Source of the DNA: Lucinisca nassula
Taxonomy: Eukaryota; Mollusca; Bivalvia; Lucinida; Lucinidae
Length of the DNA: 64,000 nucleotides
NCBI GenBank assembly: GCA_963580285.1
Contig: OY757011.1
Location: 157,221,245 to 157,285,244 of the forward strand
Reading direction: 5' to 3'
The notes beneath the pieces were generated by a model. The model saw only the letters and a list, made by a program, of their open reading frames with translations. It was not told the DNA's origin and made no database searches. How positions within the stretch are numbered: position 1 is the stretch's first letter; each line of letters opens with the position of its first letter. This document shows positions 1 through 10,016 of this stretch, in pieces. The position numbers were made by a program, and so were the translations under genes.

Positions 1-28
1 ATCTCGAACAACAAAGTTTACCATTCAC

Positions 29-1045
29 CTACTTAGTTCATGACCCGATGTTGCTCGTACTTCATGATTCACGTGCTTTGTTCATGACCCGATGTTGGTC
101 CTGATGTTGGTCATACTTCATGATTCACGTGCTTTGTTCATGACCCGATGTTGGTCCTGATGTTGGTCATACTTCATGGTTCACTTGCTTTGTTCATGAC
201 CCGATGTTGGTAATACTTCATGGTTCACTTGCTTTGTTCATGACCCGATGTTGGTCATGATGTTGGTCATACTTCATGGTTCAGTTGCTTTGTTCATGAC
301 CCGATGTTGGTAATACTTCATGGTTCACTTGCTTTGCTCGTGACCTGATGTTTGTCCTACTTCAGGGTCACTTGCTTTGCTCATGACATGATGTTTGTCA
401 TACTTCATGGTTCACTTGCTTTGTTCATGACCTGATGTTTGTCCTACTTCAGGGTCACTTGCTTTGCTCATGACATGATGTTGGTCATACTTCATGGTTC
501 ACTTGCTTTGCTCGTGACCTGATGTTTGTCCTACTTCAGGGTCACTTGCTTTGCTCATGACATGATGTTGGTCATACTTCATGGTTCACTTGCTTTGTTC
601 ATGACCTGATGTTTGTCCTACTTCAGGGTCACTTGCTTTGCTCATGACATGATGTTGGCCATACTTCATGGTTCACTTGCTTTGTTCATGACCTGATGTT
701 TGTCCTACTTCAGGGTCACTTGCTTTGCTCATGACCCGATGTTGGTAATACTTCATGGTTCACTTGCTTTGTTCATGACCTGATGTTGTTCATACTTTAT
801 GGTTCACTTGCTTTGTTCATGACCTGATGTTTGTCCTACTTCAGGGTCACTTGCTTTGCTCATGACATGATGTTGGTCATACTTTATGGTTCACTTGCTT
901 TGTTCATGACCTGATGTTTGTCCTACTTCATGGTTCACTTGCTTTGTTCATGATCTGATGTTTGCCCTACTTCAGGGTCACTTGCTTTGCTCATGACATG
1001 ATGTTGGTCATACTTCATGGTTCACTTGCCTTGCTCACGGCCAAA
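29..1045. repeat. 44-bp minisatellite array, locus 1
   Basis: Tandem repeat of about 44 bp whose core reads CCGATGTTGGTCATACTTCA followed by a GGTTCACTTGCTTTG-like half. About 23 copies are present. Two variants (TTGGTCATACTTCATGG and TTTGTCCTACTTCAGGG) alternate through much of the array, giving an 86-87 bp higher-order unit. The left flank (AACAACAAAGTTTACCATTC) is also found at the second array near 17.46 kb, so the array appears to be part of a dispersed element rather than a single-locus satellite. No coding potential is seen. Confidence 0.95.
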
Positions 1046-1098
1046 TGTTGGTCAGACTCAATCATTTGGTTCAGGAGATATAGTGGTTCAAACTGTAT

Positions 1099-1285
1099 TG
1101 TTTGTATTGGAGTTTAACGGACCAGTCAACACTATTTAAGATCATTTTGAGCCAGCCAGTTTACCTATCCACACTTTTCCTAGACAGGCTTATACGTAAG
1201 CGGTTAACCTGTACAATGCAAATTCTTTTGCCCTTCTTGAACTCGGCGGAATGGGGAGAAAGACCGTAGAAAAGATTTCATGATC
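1099..1285 (-). repeat. SINE family S1 fragment (body and tail)
   Basis: Matches by eye the body of the fuller SINE at 20469-20757: the GGAGTTTAACGGACCAGTCA tail, the CACTTTTCCTAGACAGGC block and the ATACGTAAGCGGTTAACC block occur in the same order and spacing. The tRNA-like head is missing. The orientation is inferred from the tail (TTTG-rich at the left) relative to the copy that keeps its head. Confidence 0.75.
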
Positions 1286-1317
1286 AGACTACATGATAGA
1301 AATGACTATATTCAATG

Positions 1318-1800
1318 TTCAAGGGGCGATAACTCCAAAAGTAGGAAAATCAGAGTTATGATTCATATGTTCTGCACGTCGTCTCAGGTGAAGTTTCGTG
1401 TAAATATCTCAAATGGTATCAGAGTTATGGAGCGGACACGAGACTGATAGCAACAGCTACATTCAAAGTTCAAAGGGCAATAACTTCAAAAGTAGGAAAA
1501 TCAGAGTCACGGTTCATATGTTGTGCACGTCGTCTCATGCTGCTCTACATTTCTGTGAAGTGTCATTGAAATAATCGGAGTTATGGAGCGGACACGGACT
1601 ATGATGGAAATGGATATGTTCAATGTTCAAAGGGCAACAACTACAAATGTATGAAAATCAGAGTTACGGTTCATATGTTGAGCACGTCGTCTCATAGTGC
1701 TCTACAGATCTTTGAAGATTCGTGAAAATATCACTAATGATATCAGAGTTATGGAGCGGACACGAAACTATGGGGCGCTGACGGACGGACACTCAAAACT
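1318..1800. repeat. Three tandem copies of a ~155-bp repeat
   Basis: Three degenerate units follow one another. Each holds CAAAGGGCAATAACT-like sequence, then AGTAGGAAAATCAGAGT, then CACGTCGTCTCA, and ends in ATCAGAGTTATGGAGCGGAC. The block ends in GACGGACGGAC and a GGTATAACATAATACCCCACC palindrome at about 1807-1827. It is non-coding. It resembles a common bivalve repeat style, but that link is from memory and untested. Confidence 0.8.
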
Positions 1801-2522
1801 TCGGAGGGTATAACATAATACCCCACCGTTTTTTTAATGGCGAGGCATAAACTCTGTAATTTGTCTTAATTTATCGGATGTGTTAAATTTGCAATTGACA
1901 TATAATGCCATGTTGTGCCCAAGGCTGCACAAACCGTTTAAATCAGAAATACTTCGAACAAGTACAAATATGAAAGATTGTTTGTTTGAATTGGAGTTAA
2001 CTTCCCCGTAAACACTATTTAGGTCATTTAGGCAGCACCATACACTCCGTTTGCAAAAATAACACACTCTTGATATCAAATCTTCTTGTGGACTCTTCCA
2101 GTTTGACATTATATTGACAACAATGGAACTACCCCGCCCTGTCAGTTTCATCTACGGTTACTATATATTTTGTGTACTAGACGGGTTTACACAACATACC
2201 TTTACATAAAATCTCTCTGAGATAAATCTAAAATATTTCCATTATGGCTCCTGGTCTGATCCTGTAACACTCAGTGGCCCGAACTATCTAATTCTCGGAC
2301 ACATTTTATGGCTCTAAAGTTGTTCGAGCCATTGGAAGTTCGACTATTGTTTAATTAGATTAAACATAAATATTATTGCTTATTATTTTATCTTATGGGT
2401 CGGGCCATAGATTATCTCAGCATTAGTTACGGCCCTTCCCCTACAACATTAAGCAAATAATATAGTTCTACAAAACTCAGGGATAATTTTGGATAAATCT
2501 GGATTTGCGGTGTTTACAATGT
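1801..2522. other. No gene seen; AT-rich with SINE-tail remnant
   Basis: AT-rich sequence with only short accidental open frames. The stretch at about 1975-2045 (TTGTTTGAATTGGAGTTAAC and AACACTATTTAGGTCATTT) is a worn copy of the 3' tail shared by the SINEs of this window. No other structure is recognised. Confidence 0.6.
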
Positions 2523-2850
2523 GTTTTGACATATTCCAGAAGCTGAGACTTTCTGCTTTCAGAATCTGATTGATGCCACCTTGTCCCTCTTGGGCATTTC
2601 AAGAAAATCAAGATGGCGTCCAAGCTGGCTGCCAAATTGAAAAATGACAAGTTCTAATTAAAACAAATGTTTTGACAATTTTGAAGCTGAGACTTAGACT
2701 TTCTGCTTTCAGAATCTGATTGATGCCACCTTGTCCCTCTTGGGCATTTCAAGAAAATCAAGATGGCGTCCAAGCTGGCTTCCAAATTGAAAAATGACAA
2801 GTTCTAATTAAAACAAATGTTTTGACAATTTTGAAGCTGAGACTTTCAAC
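2523..2850. repeat. Tandem duplication, period ~150 bp
   Basis: Two nearly identical units occur in tandem, each containing TTTCTGCTTTCAGAATCTGA, TGGGCATTTCAAGAAAATCA and AGATGGCGTCCAAGCTGGCT. A short third unit starts near 2820. A diverged copy in the opposite orientation lies at about 14880-15020 (GATTTCTTGGAAATGCCCAA), so the sequence belongs to a dispersed repeat. No protein is recognised in any frame. Confidence 0.85.
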
Positions 2851-4439
2851 TTTTGAAAATTTTATTAAGTCAGCATTTTAAATATCATAAAAGTAACAAC
2901 AACAATGATAATGATAATAATAATTTTTCACAAATATTAGGCTATAATCTACCAATAACACCACCACAAAAGGGCTATATTATTCAGTATGATGTTCGGA
3001 AAGTAAATTTTCATGGGTATAATTAGTGGTTTTCTGTCATCTGGCCATTGGGTTGTAAGGCAGTTATGGCGATTTTTGTAACGTAATCATTAATTTTAGT
3101 AAGCAATATGGTCAACTGCAGATTTATGTCCTCATAGATATACATTTTAACTCTTACTATGTTCATAACATAACATGGACATTGTCCTGAACTGCTATGT
3201 ACTCTCATTAGTTGCAGAAAGATCACTTAAGGTAAGTAAAACCTTGTTATTTATGTTACAAATTGTGTTTCTAGTGGTAAATTATCAAATATTGGTTTGT
3301 AATAAATAAACAAAATTTCTTCCGAGATGAAGCTGTTGATAAAATAATCATATTTTAAATTCTTCTTGCAAATCAATATATTTGCCTGATTGAGTGTTGA
3401 TTGTACAAATAAATGGAACATATCAGATGGCGGGCAAATAATCAACTTCTATATCTGTGACATGAAAAAAGAGATTAAAATGCAATGCTGCATGGTAAGT
3501 GAAACAACACACTGTTGCACATATTCCAACCTTTTCAGTTATCTACATTACCAATCGAAGCAATTCATTTAAATCATTTTTCACTTTAATATGAACTTAA
3601 TGTTAATAAAATATCTGAGAGGTCTAAATACAGAGATGTTAGATGATTACATGTTTACGGATAAGGATTCATGATATTACGTATAATTATTCACAGAACA
3701 TAGAAACATCGTTTTTGTGCTATTAGGATACCAAAACAGGTCTGCTACCATTGAGAATTTGTTGTTTTACCCAAGACACATTTAAAGTGCTCCATTGCAG
3801 TTCATTTCTGTTTTCCATAAACAGTAACCTGCCTGTTTCTACTTATAGCTTTTCAAATGACTAGTATATTTATGATTGAAATAATTTATGCAGTAACATT
3901 TTAAAAGTCACTTTATAACACGGAGAGCCTGGTTGATGTTCATGATGATACAAATTGCCACACTAGGCTTGGTGTAGAAATAAAGCACGCATTTGATGAG
4001 CTGTGGGGCATGACATGGGTAAATTGGGGGATTTGTATGAACACCATTCAATTTTATACACACATTACTTAAGTGGATCAACAGCTTTTAAAGCTTGAAA
4101 ATTGTTTGATACAAATAGCAGGCCTTGGAAGCCTAAAACATACAAATCACAAGGCGAACATCGCTCCTGTAAAGATAACGCCCCCTTCAAAGTGTGCTTC
4201 CGAAAAGGTATAAAATCTGTTGATGTAAGGTTATTTTATCTTGGCAACATATGAAATCCTCGATGAACCTGTTTGATTCAATTGGAAGATATTGTACGAT
4301 CATTCAGAAGGAGAAAAGAAAAACAATAAAAACAAGTCAATCATTTGCCACGATAACAATTAATGCAGAGAGAAAATCCCATGTCATTTTTAACAATAAT
4401 TGCCTTTACTGTCAAAAAGATTGAAATACTAAAGCATTC
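2851..4439. other. No gene seen; AT-rich intergenic sequence
   Basis: About 1.6 kb of AT-rich sequence. The longest open frames are 60-67 codons and none shows a recognisable motif, signal peptide or repeat. No RNA gene or clear terminal inverted repeat was found by eye. Confidence 0.55.
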
Positions 4440-5264
4440 TGTGGCATTGCGTAGTTTGTTTAAGGTAGATAACAGGTTTTGACAGTGTACCTAAAGTAAT
4501 GACAAACACAAACATTAAGCGACCAGACCGTAATGGAAACCTAAACAAAGGAAGGCCATAAGGACAGTTACTTTCCCACAAAATGGCCATATGGCCATCC
4601 AAAATAAAAATACACAAGTGATACACACATTAAGTAACAAACAACAACATAAATAAATCGCCACAGAAGAACCGCCTTGGAACGGTCAGTGGAAAGATTT
4701 CCACTGGGGGGCTTAAATCGATTTTACGTGGCCACAATCCACGCCCTTACTTCCGTCGCGATTTAGACAAATAATTTGTTCAGTCCGCATGAAGGCCTCC
4801 TAACTCATCAGTGCAACATCTCCGTGAACACAAATAATCAAAGAACCACAGAGGTGAGACAACGGTGAGGACTCGACAGAAAGAAACCACTGAAATGCTG
4901 GAGCAAAAGAAAACAAACAGTTAGACTCCGATGGGCCCGACCAAAGATAGAGCATCAGGAACCAACCAACATTACCTTGAATTAGATCTTTCTAGTTCTC
5001 AATAAGCCTTGACGTTGGAACCGTCATAGAATCTGAGGCCGGGCCCACCGGCGTGCAATTTAAGAGGGAAGCAAAGTTGCCAACCGTGATTGGGATACCA
5101 TGCATGCAGACTGTCGTATAATATCCATGTTGTACGAGCGTCATCCAAAAATAAGTGATCAGTGGGTTATAATTTTTTTATTTATTGACGTACGTATCTA
5201 ATATTTGGCACGATTGCTGATCAATATCTCCGTCAATGATTGCGCGCCAAAACACGACGTTACG

Positions 5265-5288
5265 TGACGTCATCTTTACGTGACGTCA
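5265..5288. promoter_or_regulatory. Two CRE-like TGACGTCA palindromes
   Basis: TGACGTCA occurs at 5265-5272 and again at 5281-5288, each within a TTACGTGACGTCAT direct repeat. They lie 15 bp upstream of the mariner start codon. TGACGTCA is the known CREB/ATF binding palindrome. A role in transposase expression is inference; simple duplication of a 16-bp segment could also explain them. Confidence 0.5.
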
Positions 5289-5687
5289 TTTATCGTAACG
5301 TAATGGTGGACTGCGCGTTCACGCTGACGCGGGAAGGACAGATTACGTATATTAAGATTGAATAAAGACGAGGAAAAGGCGCACCTGCGATTCTAAACGC
5401 TCTTGAAGAAGTTGTACCAACGTCAGTACTTGCGTATAGTACAATCAGGAGGTGGGTACGTGAATTTAATAATGGGAGGAGCAATGTAAGCAACAAGCAG
5501 GGGAGACCGGGGTTGAATGAATCACGGGTTGAATGAACCAGGGGCGATAATTACGAGAAAACGTTTGTTCTGACGTCACTGATCTAAGTTTTCGAGGCGC
5601 GCGAATTAAATTTATCTTTTACGGCAGGATCGCCGTTCCAATACACGTTCTACCAGTTTTATCGAAGAAAATCGATATTTAAGATCG

Positions 5688-6245
5688 GTGAGTAATTTTT
5701 TTAGTATCTCACTGTTTTCCTTCTATTTTTAAGTTCATTTATGCAATAAAATATATTTGTTTATTATAATGATCGTAAATATGTGGCTAATATTATCGAC
5801 TGTTTTATTGTTAACATGGTGCTGTATTTTCTTCACTCGTGATCAAAACACGTGGTTAGGGTAGTTTGGGTATGAATGAACCAGCAAGTGCGGGGATGAA
5901 TGAACCACTGGTTCATTCATCCCCAGATCTGGTTCATTCAACCCCAATCTATTTAGTTTAAACTTAGTTTAAACTTACTTATTTTGTATTGATTGTGAAA
6001 CATGCTATAAGCTTACATTGATCTCCCTCGTTGCCTGCTTTCCGGATACTGAACCAGTACTTCATAGAAATATTGTCAGCCGGGCGCTACCTGGCATCCA
6101 TATCTTTCTTTTTGTTTTTTTAAGACAATTAAATCGTTTATCCTCGTCCAAAAATCCAAATAATTAGAGTTATCAGGAATAATAGTTAAATTCTGATGTT
6201 CTGTAATGTCTGATAAGTCTACAATTTTGGATTTTTCTTTCGCAG
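5688..6245 (+). other. Likely 5'-UTR intron of the pogo-type element
   Basis: AAGATCG followed by GTGAGTAA at 5688 is a near-consensus 5' splice site. A pyrimidine-rich TTTTTCTTTCGCAG ending at 6245 is a good 3' splice site. Removing it would place ATG 6253 as the first ATG after the junction, eight bases into the exon. This is predicted from sequence only. The interior is AT-rich and holds four of the 16-bp terminal-like motifs (5868-5943). Confidence 0.55.
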
Positions 6246-6252
6246 GTAAAAA

Positions 6253-8052
6253 ATGCCGAGAAGACAGAAGCAGAACAACTGACCGCGGGAAGAACTCACG
6301 GCCTATGATGGAAGAAGCCTATAAGCAGGTTATCTTTGACAAGAAGTCAATTCGGTCTGTTGCAGAACATTTCAGTATAGACAGAACTACCCTTAGGAGA
6401 TACATCCTTAATGCAGGCAAATTTGGCCTATCAAATACGAAGATCGGCCATTACGGTAATAGAAAAATTTTTAATGATGAACAGGAAGCAGCACTTGAGA
6501 AATATCTCGTATCTGCATCAAATATTTACTACGGTTTAAAGCCACTAGAAGTACGATCGCTCGCATATGAATGTGCCGTTACCTCTAGTATAACAATTCC
6601 TGATTCTTGGCACAAAAACAAATGTGCTGGAGTAGAATGGTTCAATGCATTCATGAAAAGCATGACAGTCTCGCTGTCAGGAAGCCTGAAGCAACTAGTT
6701 TATCAAGGGCTACTAGCTTTAACAAGTCTAATGTTGACGGATTTTTTGCTAAACTTAACGAGGTGATGGAGCGTTACAAATTTACTGGCAAAGATATTTG
6801 GAATGTCGATGAAACGGGGGTCACGACAGTCCAAAAACCATGCAACATCGTAGCAGCAAAGGGAGCTAAACAAGTTGGTGCTCTTACGTCAGGAGAGAGA
6901 GGTACATTGGTAACAGTATGTGCAGCGGTAAACGCAGTTGGAAATTCCATACCGCCCATGTTTATATTCCCCAGGAAAAACTATAAACCTTACTTTATAC
7001 GCGAAGGCCCTTCTGGTTGTGTTGGTACTTCAAACATGTCCGGTTGGATGATTGCTGACAATTTCCTAGAGTTTCTGCAGCATTTTGTTGAAAACGTTAA
7101 ACCATCAAATGAACATCCAGTCCTTTTATTACTAGACAACCATCATAGCCATATTGCTGCCTGCATTTTGAACTACGCCAAAGAACATGGTATTGTTATG
7201 CTGTCTTTCCCACCGCACTGCTCCCATAAATTGCAGCCCCTTGACAGATCAGTTTTCGGACCATTCAAGAAATACGTTGCGTCATCCCAAGATAACTGGA
7301 TGCGCAATCATCCAGGTATCCCTATGACGATTTATGATATACCAGGTGTGGTTAGAGACCCTTGGCTAAATGCAGTTACTCCAAAAAATGTAACGAAAGG
7401 ATTCGAAGTAAGTGGGATACATCCCCTGAATTCAAAAGTATTTGATGAACTTGATTTTGCTCCATCATACGTTACTGATCGACCACTACAACAAGATAAA
7501 GAAATTACTCATGATTTAGCTCATTTTAGTGGTGAACAGGGACATGTAGCAAATGAAGACCATATTTTGCCAAGCGCTGATTGTCATGAATTTATTCAAC
7601 CTGAAGTCATTTCATCTGAATTAGATGGAAGTATTGACCAAACTGTTCCGAATTACCTTAAATCAAAGGGATTAGAAATGGTTGCCGTCAGAGGTGATGG
7701 GCACTGTCTGCTTTACGCATTCGCGACCAGCTTAAACTATGAAAACATAGCAGAAACCGATACCTGCAGCATAAGTGAAACACTCAGAAGAGAAGTTAGT
7801 GAAAATAGAGATTACTATGGAAAATTTCTTGACCAATCAACAGATATCCTCCGGGATATAGATGAATACATACACGGGGGAGAATATAACAACGACACGG
7901 GAGACATATTGTTGTCAGCACTCTGCAACGCATATAGTGTACGCGCAGTTGTTTACAGACAAGCAGATAATGGATCAATTGTCGAAATCAATCAGATGTC
8001 AAGGAACAATAATCTAGGAACTGTAAGATTGGTTCTTTTAGGAAGAAAGTAA
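6253..8052 (+). pseudogene. Pogo-type transposase with C-terminal OTU-like domain, two frameshifts
   Basis: The protein starts MPRRQKQN at 6253, in the same frame as the C-terminal part. The N-terminal helix-turn-helix (TTDRGKNS, then SVAEHFSIDRTTLRRYI) and a CENP-B-type segment ending AGVEWFNAFMK lie one frame over (about 6278-6660). This implies a one-base insertion near 6278 and a one-base loss near 6658. From there the frame is open to TAA 8050-8052. The DDE core has NVDETG (D at 6808-6810), LLLDNHHSH (D at 7135-7137) and HKLQPLDRSVFGPFK (D at 7243-7245), with 35 residues between the last two acids, typical of the DDE_1 family. After about 140 linker residues comes MVAVRGDGHCLLYAFATSL (7678-7734), the Asp-x-x-Cys box of OTU cysteine proteases, then GGEYNNDTGDILLSALCNAY, which fits the OTU middle region. 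The frame stops soon after VRLVLLGRK, where the OTU catalytic His would be expected, so the domain may be truncated or inactive. Transposase and OTU calls rest on motif recognition. Confidence 0.88.
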
Positions 8053-8164
8053 GAACAAATGAGTTAAGATGAGCAATTTCTTCCTTTACCGCATGTTTTC
8101 GAAGGCTTATGTCCTAGTTTTCAAGAAGAATGAAAAACTTGGTGAATTAAATTTCAAATGTTGA

Positions 8165-8170
8165 AATAAA
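8165..8170 (+). terminator. AATAAA polyadenylation signal of pogo-type element
   Basis: AATAAA lies 113 bases after the transposase stop codon and before the right-hand cluster of terminal motifs, a sensible position for the element's mRNA 3' end. No downstream U/GU element was assessed in detail. Confidence 0.5.
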
Positions 8171-9391
8171 CATTGTGTTCGTTTGGTTCGTTCAACCCCG
8201 GGTAGAGGTTCATTCAACCCCAGGTGAAGGGTATGAATGAACCACTTGACTTCATGCTTTAAACTGTTTATTTCTCTTATGACACTTACCATATTAAACA
8301 TCTATGCGGCCTCGAAAACGACGGAAGGATTATAGTATATGTTTTTGCGCAAGCGATCGTTCTAACCCCAAATCATACTGAAAAATATGGAAAAGACCGA
8401 AAAGTGGTTCATTCATACCCGGTCTCCCCCACCTGTGCGGAAGGCCTCTGTCTGCAACGGATGGTGAAAATGTTGAAAAAGTAGCGAAACTATTGAATGA
8501 TGATAGAAGATATACATGCACCGAGATAGCTCATGAACTGGATATAAGCCATGGGTCAGCACATTCCATTCTGACTGGACGTTTGAAAATGAGAAAAGTT
8601 GCAGCCAGGGGGGGGGGGGAACCTCACATGCTGTCAGATTCCGAAAAACACCATCGGGTAAAAATCGCTCGCTCACTCCTGCATAGGTATGGAGAAGAAG
8701 GAGATGAAATGCTTCAGAGAATTGTAGCAATCGACGAAACGTGGATACGGTCTTTTGAGCCTGAATTAAAGCGGCAAAGTAGTGAATGGCATACAAAAGA
8801 TTCACCGAGGCCATTAAAATTTCGCCGAAGTCAGAATTGTCCAAAGATGTTGATGATATTTGCGTATGATTTCCGTGGCGTTCTTACCTCACACCGGGTA
8901 CCAACAGGTCGAACAGTCAATAAAGAATATTATGAAAAGTATTTACGGACAATACTTTGTCCCGCATTACGCCGCAAGCGCTCAGAACTTATTAACTGCA
9001 CGCCGTTAATTCTGCACGACAACGCGTCACCACACAAAAGTAACGTTGTCAAGGAGCTGTTGGAAGGGTATGGCTGGGAAGTGCTCGATCACCCCCCGTA
9101 TTCGCCAGATTTGTCTCCTCCCGACTTCGACCTGTTTCCAAAGTTGAAAGAACCTTTACGGGGAAACCGTTATGACAGTTTGGACGAGTTAGAGTGTGCC
9201 GTGAACGCAGAGGTCCGACGCATCAACTTCAGTTGCTTAGCAACCGGTATAGAAGCGTTACCAAGCAGATGGAATTCTGTCATCCATTCGAGGGGAGATT
9301 ACTTCGAAGGACTGTGAAGAAGTAAGCTGTATTTAAAACCTATTTTAATAGTTATAAGGCATTGATCAGTTATTTTTGGATGACCCTCGTA

Positions 9392-9930
9392 CCCAATCTT
9401 TTTATATCGAAGAATGATTTTACGAAATTGGGTGCTAAAGTCATTGCGGTTGTATATTTTTCTGAATTTATATACTAAGTCACCATAAAATTCGGGTTCC
9501 GATAGACCTTGTTGCAGAAGGGATTTAAGTCCAATATTGAATTTTGAAATTAAATCAGAATGGCGTCTATAAAATTTTGAAAAGGCTTTGCGTAGTTTAT
9601 GGTACCGATAACCCTGATTAAGAAGATTAGCCGTTAATAATTTATTACGAGTGTTGAAGTCAGTTACATGACTACACACTCTAGCAAATCGAATTAATTG
9701 TGAAATATAAACGCCATAGGATGGCGCACGAGGAACATTTACAATCTCAAAATCAAAGTCATCGCGTTTATCATAAATTTTGCACGAAACAAACCCATCT
9801 ACAATAGATGGATGTAAATCCGAAAACGGGGCCTCGGTATCAGAAGAATTTGCTTTATTTAACTGAAGTTCTTGGGGGGGGGGGGGGGGGGTTAAATCTG
9901 ACCTGACTGATCAAACCATCGAAATAGGTC
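9392..9930 (-). pseudogene. RT element copy 1, C-terminal coding remnant
   Basis: Read on the minus strand from 9930, this parallels copy 2 at 38685-39203. It runs through the ELQLNKANSSDTEAP, IYDKRDDFDFEIVN and PSYGVYISQLIRFARVCSHV segments and on to NLLNQGYRYHKLRKAFSKFY and LVYKFRKIYNRND. It ends at IILRYKKIG, where mariner interrupts it. An 18-G run at 9875-9892 (CCCCCC in copy 2) breaks the frame near its 5' end. Compared with copy 2 it lacks 24 bases after IVN. The RT catalytic motifs themselves lie upstream of the truncation and are absent, so no activity is possible. Confidence 0.85.
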
Positions 9931-10016
9931 CCACAAAATTGGAAGCAATGTCTCCAAAAAGACCTTTACAGTGTTGACGGGGACGTTAAACCTCAAACCA
10001 ATCAAACAAGCAAAAA
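9931..10016 (+). repeat. SINE family S2, 3' tail only
   Basis: Contains TCCCACAAAATTGGAAGCAA, GACCTTTACAGTGTTGACGG and GGACGTTAAACCTCAAACCA, ending AATCAAACAAGCAAAA. It matches the last ~85 bp of the SINEs at 13302, 21016, 24407 and 26798. It abuts the 5' truncation of RT copy 1. Confidence 0.85.

Larger units (their letters stand above)
5500..8429 (+). mobile_element. Pogo/Tigger-type DNA transposon nested in mariner
   Basis: Element of 2,930 bp. The left end begins GGGGAGACCGGGGTTGAATG and the right end is the complement of GGGGAGACCGGGTATGAATG, with the match running through about 26 bp. It is flanked by CA at 5498-5499 and 8430-8431. The usual target of pogo-family elements is TA, so CA is a deviation. 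A 16-bp motif (GGGGTTGAATGAACCA and variants) forms the ends and recurs inside: near 5509, 5525, 5868, 5890, 5907, 5928, 8184, 8204, 8227 and 8405. A 5' untranslated intron, a transposase-OTU coding region and an AATAAA signal lie between the ends. Confidence 0.92.
5303..9317 (+). pseudogene. Mariner transposase (DD34D), nonsense codon, split by pogo-type element
   Basis: Transposase of the mariner family, which cuts and re-inserts the element at TA sites. The frame opens at ATG 5303, has a TAA at 5363-5365 after 20 codons, and continues to 5499 with the helix-turn-helix segment STIRRWVREFNNGRSNV. The reading frame resumes at 8432 after the inserted element without loss or gain of a base: the split codon is CAC, then GRPLSATDGENVEKVAKLLN. 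The catalytic domain has IDET (D near 8733), HDNASPH (D near 9018) and SPPDFDLF (D near 9123). The last two acidic residues are 34 apart, the mariner DD34D signature. The rebuilt length is 360 codons plus stop, close to the usual 340-350. An 11-G run at 8610-8620 adds two residues where the family normally has a tryptophan. The stop codon and the insertion make this copy inactive. Confidence 0.93.
5135..9389 (+). mobile_element. Mariner element (about 1.32 kb without its insert)
   Basis: Terminal inverted repeats start CGAGCGTCATCCAAAAATAA at 5135 and end with the complement of CGAGGGTCATCCAAAAATAA at 9389. The similarity extends about 40 bp inward (TGATCA, then TTATAA). A TA duplicate flanks it (5133-5134 and 9390-9391), as expected for the Tc1/mariner superfamily. 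Removing the nested pogo-type element and one CA copy leaves 1,323 bp, a typical mariner length. It sits antisense inside RT element copy 1. Confidence 0.95.
4440..9930 (-). mobile_element. Reverse-transcriptase retroelement, copy 1, split by mariner
   Basis: The right part (9392-9930) encodes the C-terminal half of an RT protein on the minus strand. The left part (4440-5132) is its continuation: end of the coding region plus 3' untranslated region, matching 39215-39668 of copy 2 in order. Between them sits a complete mariner (5135-9389). Joining the flanks across one TA restores the copy 2 arrangement at 39203-39245, around the residues of AAAAAGATTGGG then CAACAT. The 5' end is cut at about 9930, where a SINE tail follows. 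The element class is uncertain: the RT resembles a family common in aquatic invertebrates, possibly Penelope-like. Confidence 0.85.

Noticed and set aside
1834..2151. 105-codon minus-strand frame
   Set aside because: Partly covers SINE-tail sequence and shows no motif or signal peptide.
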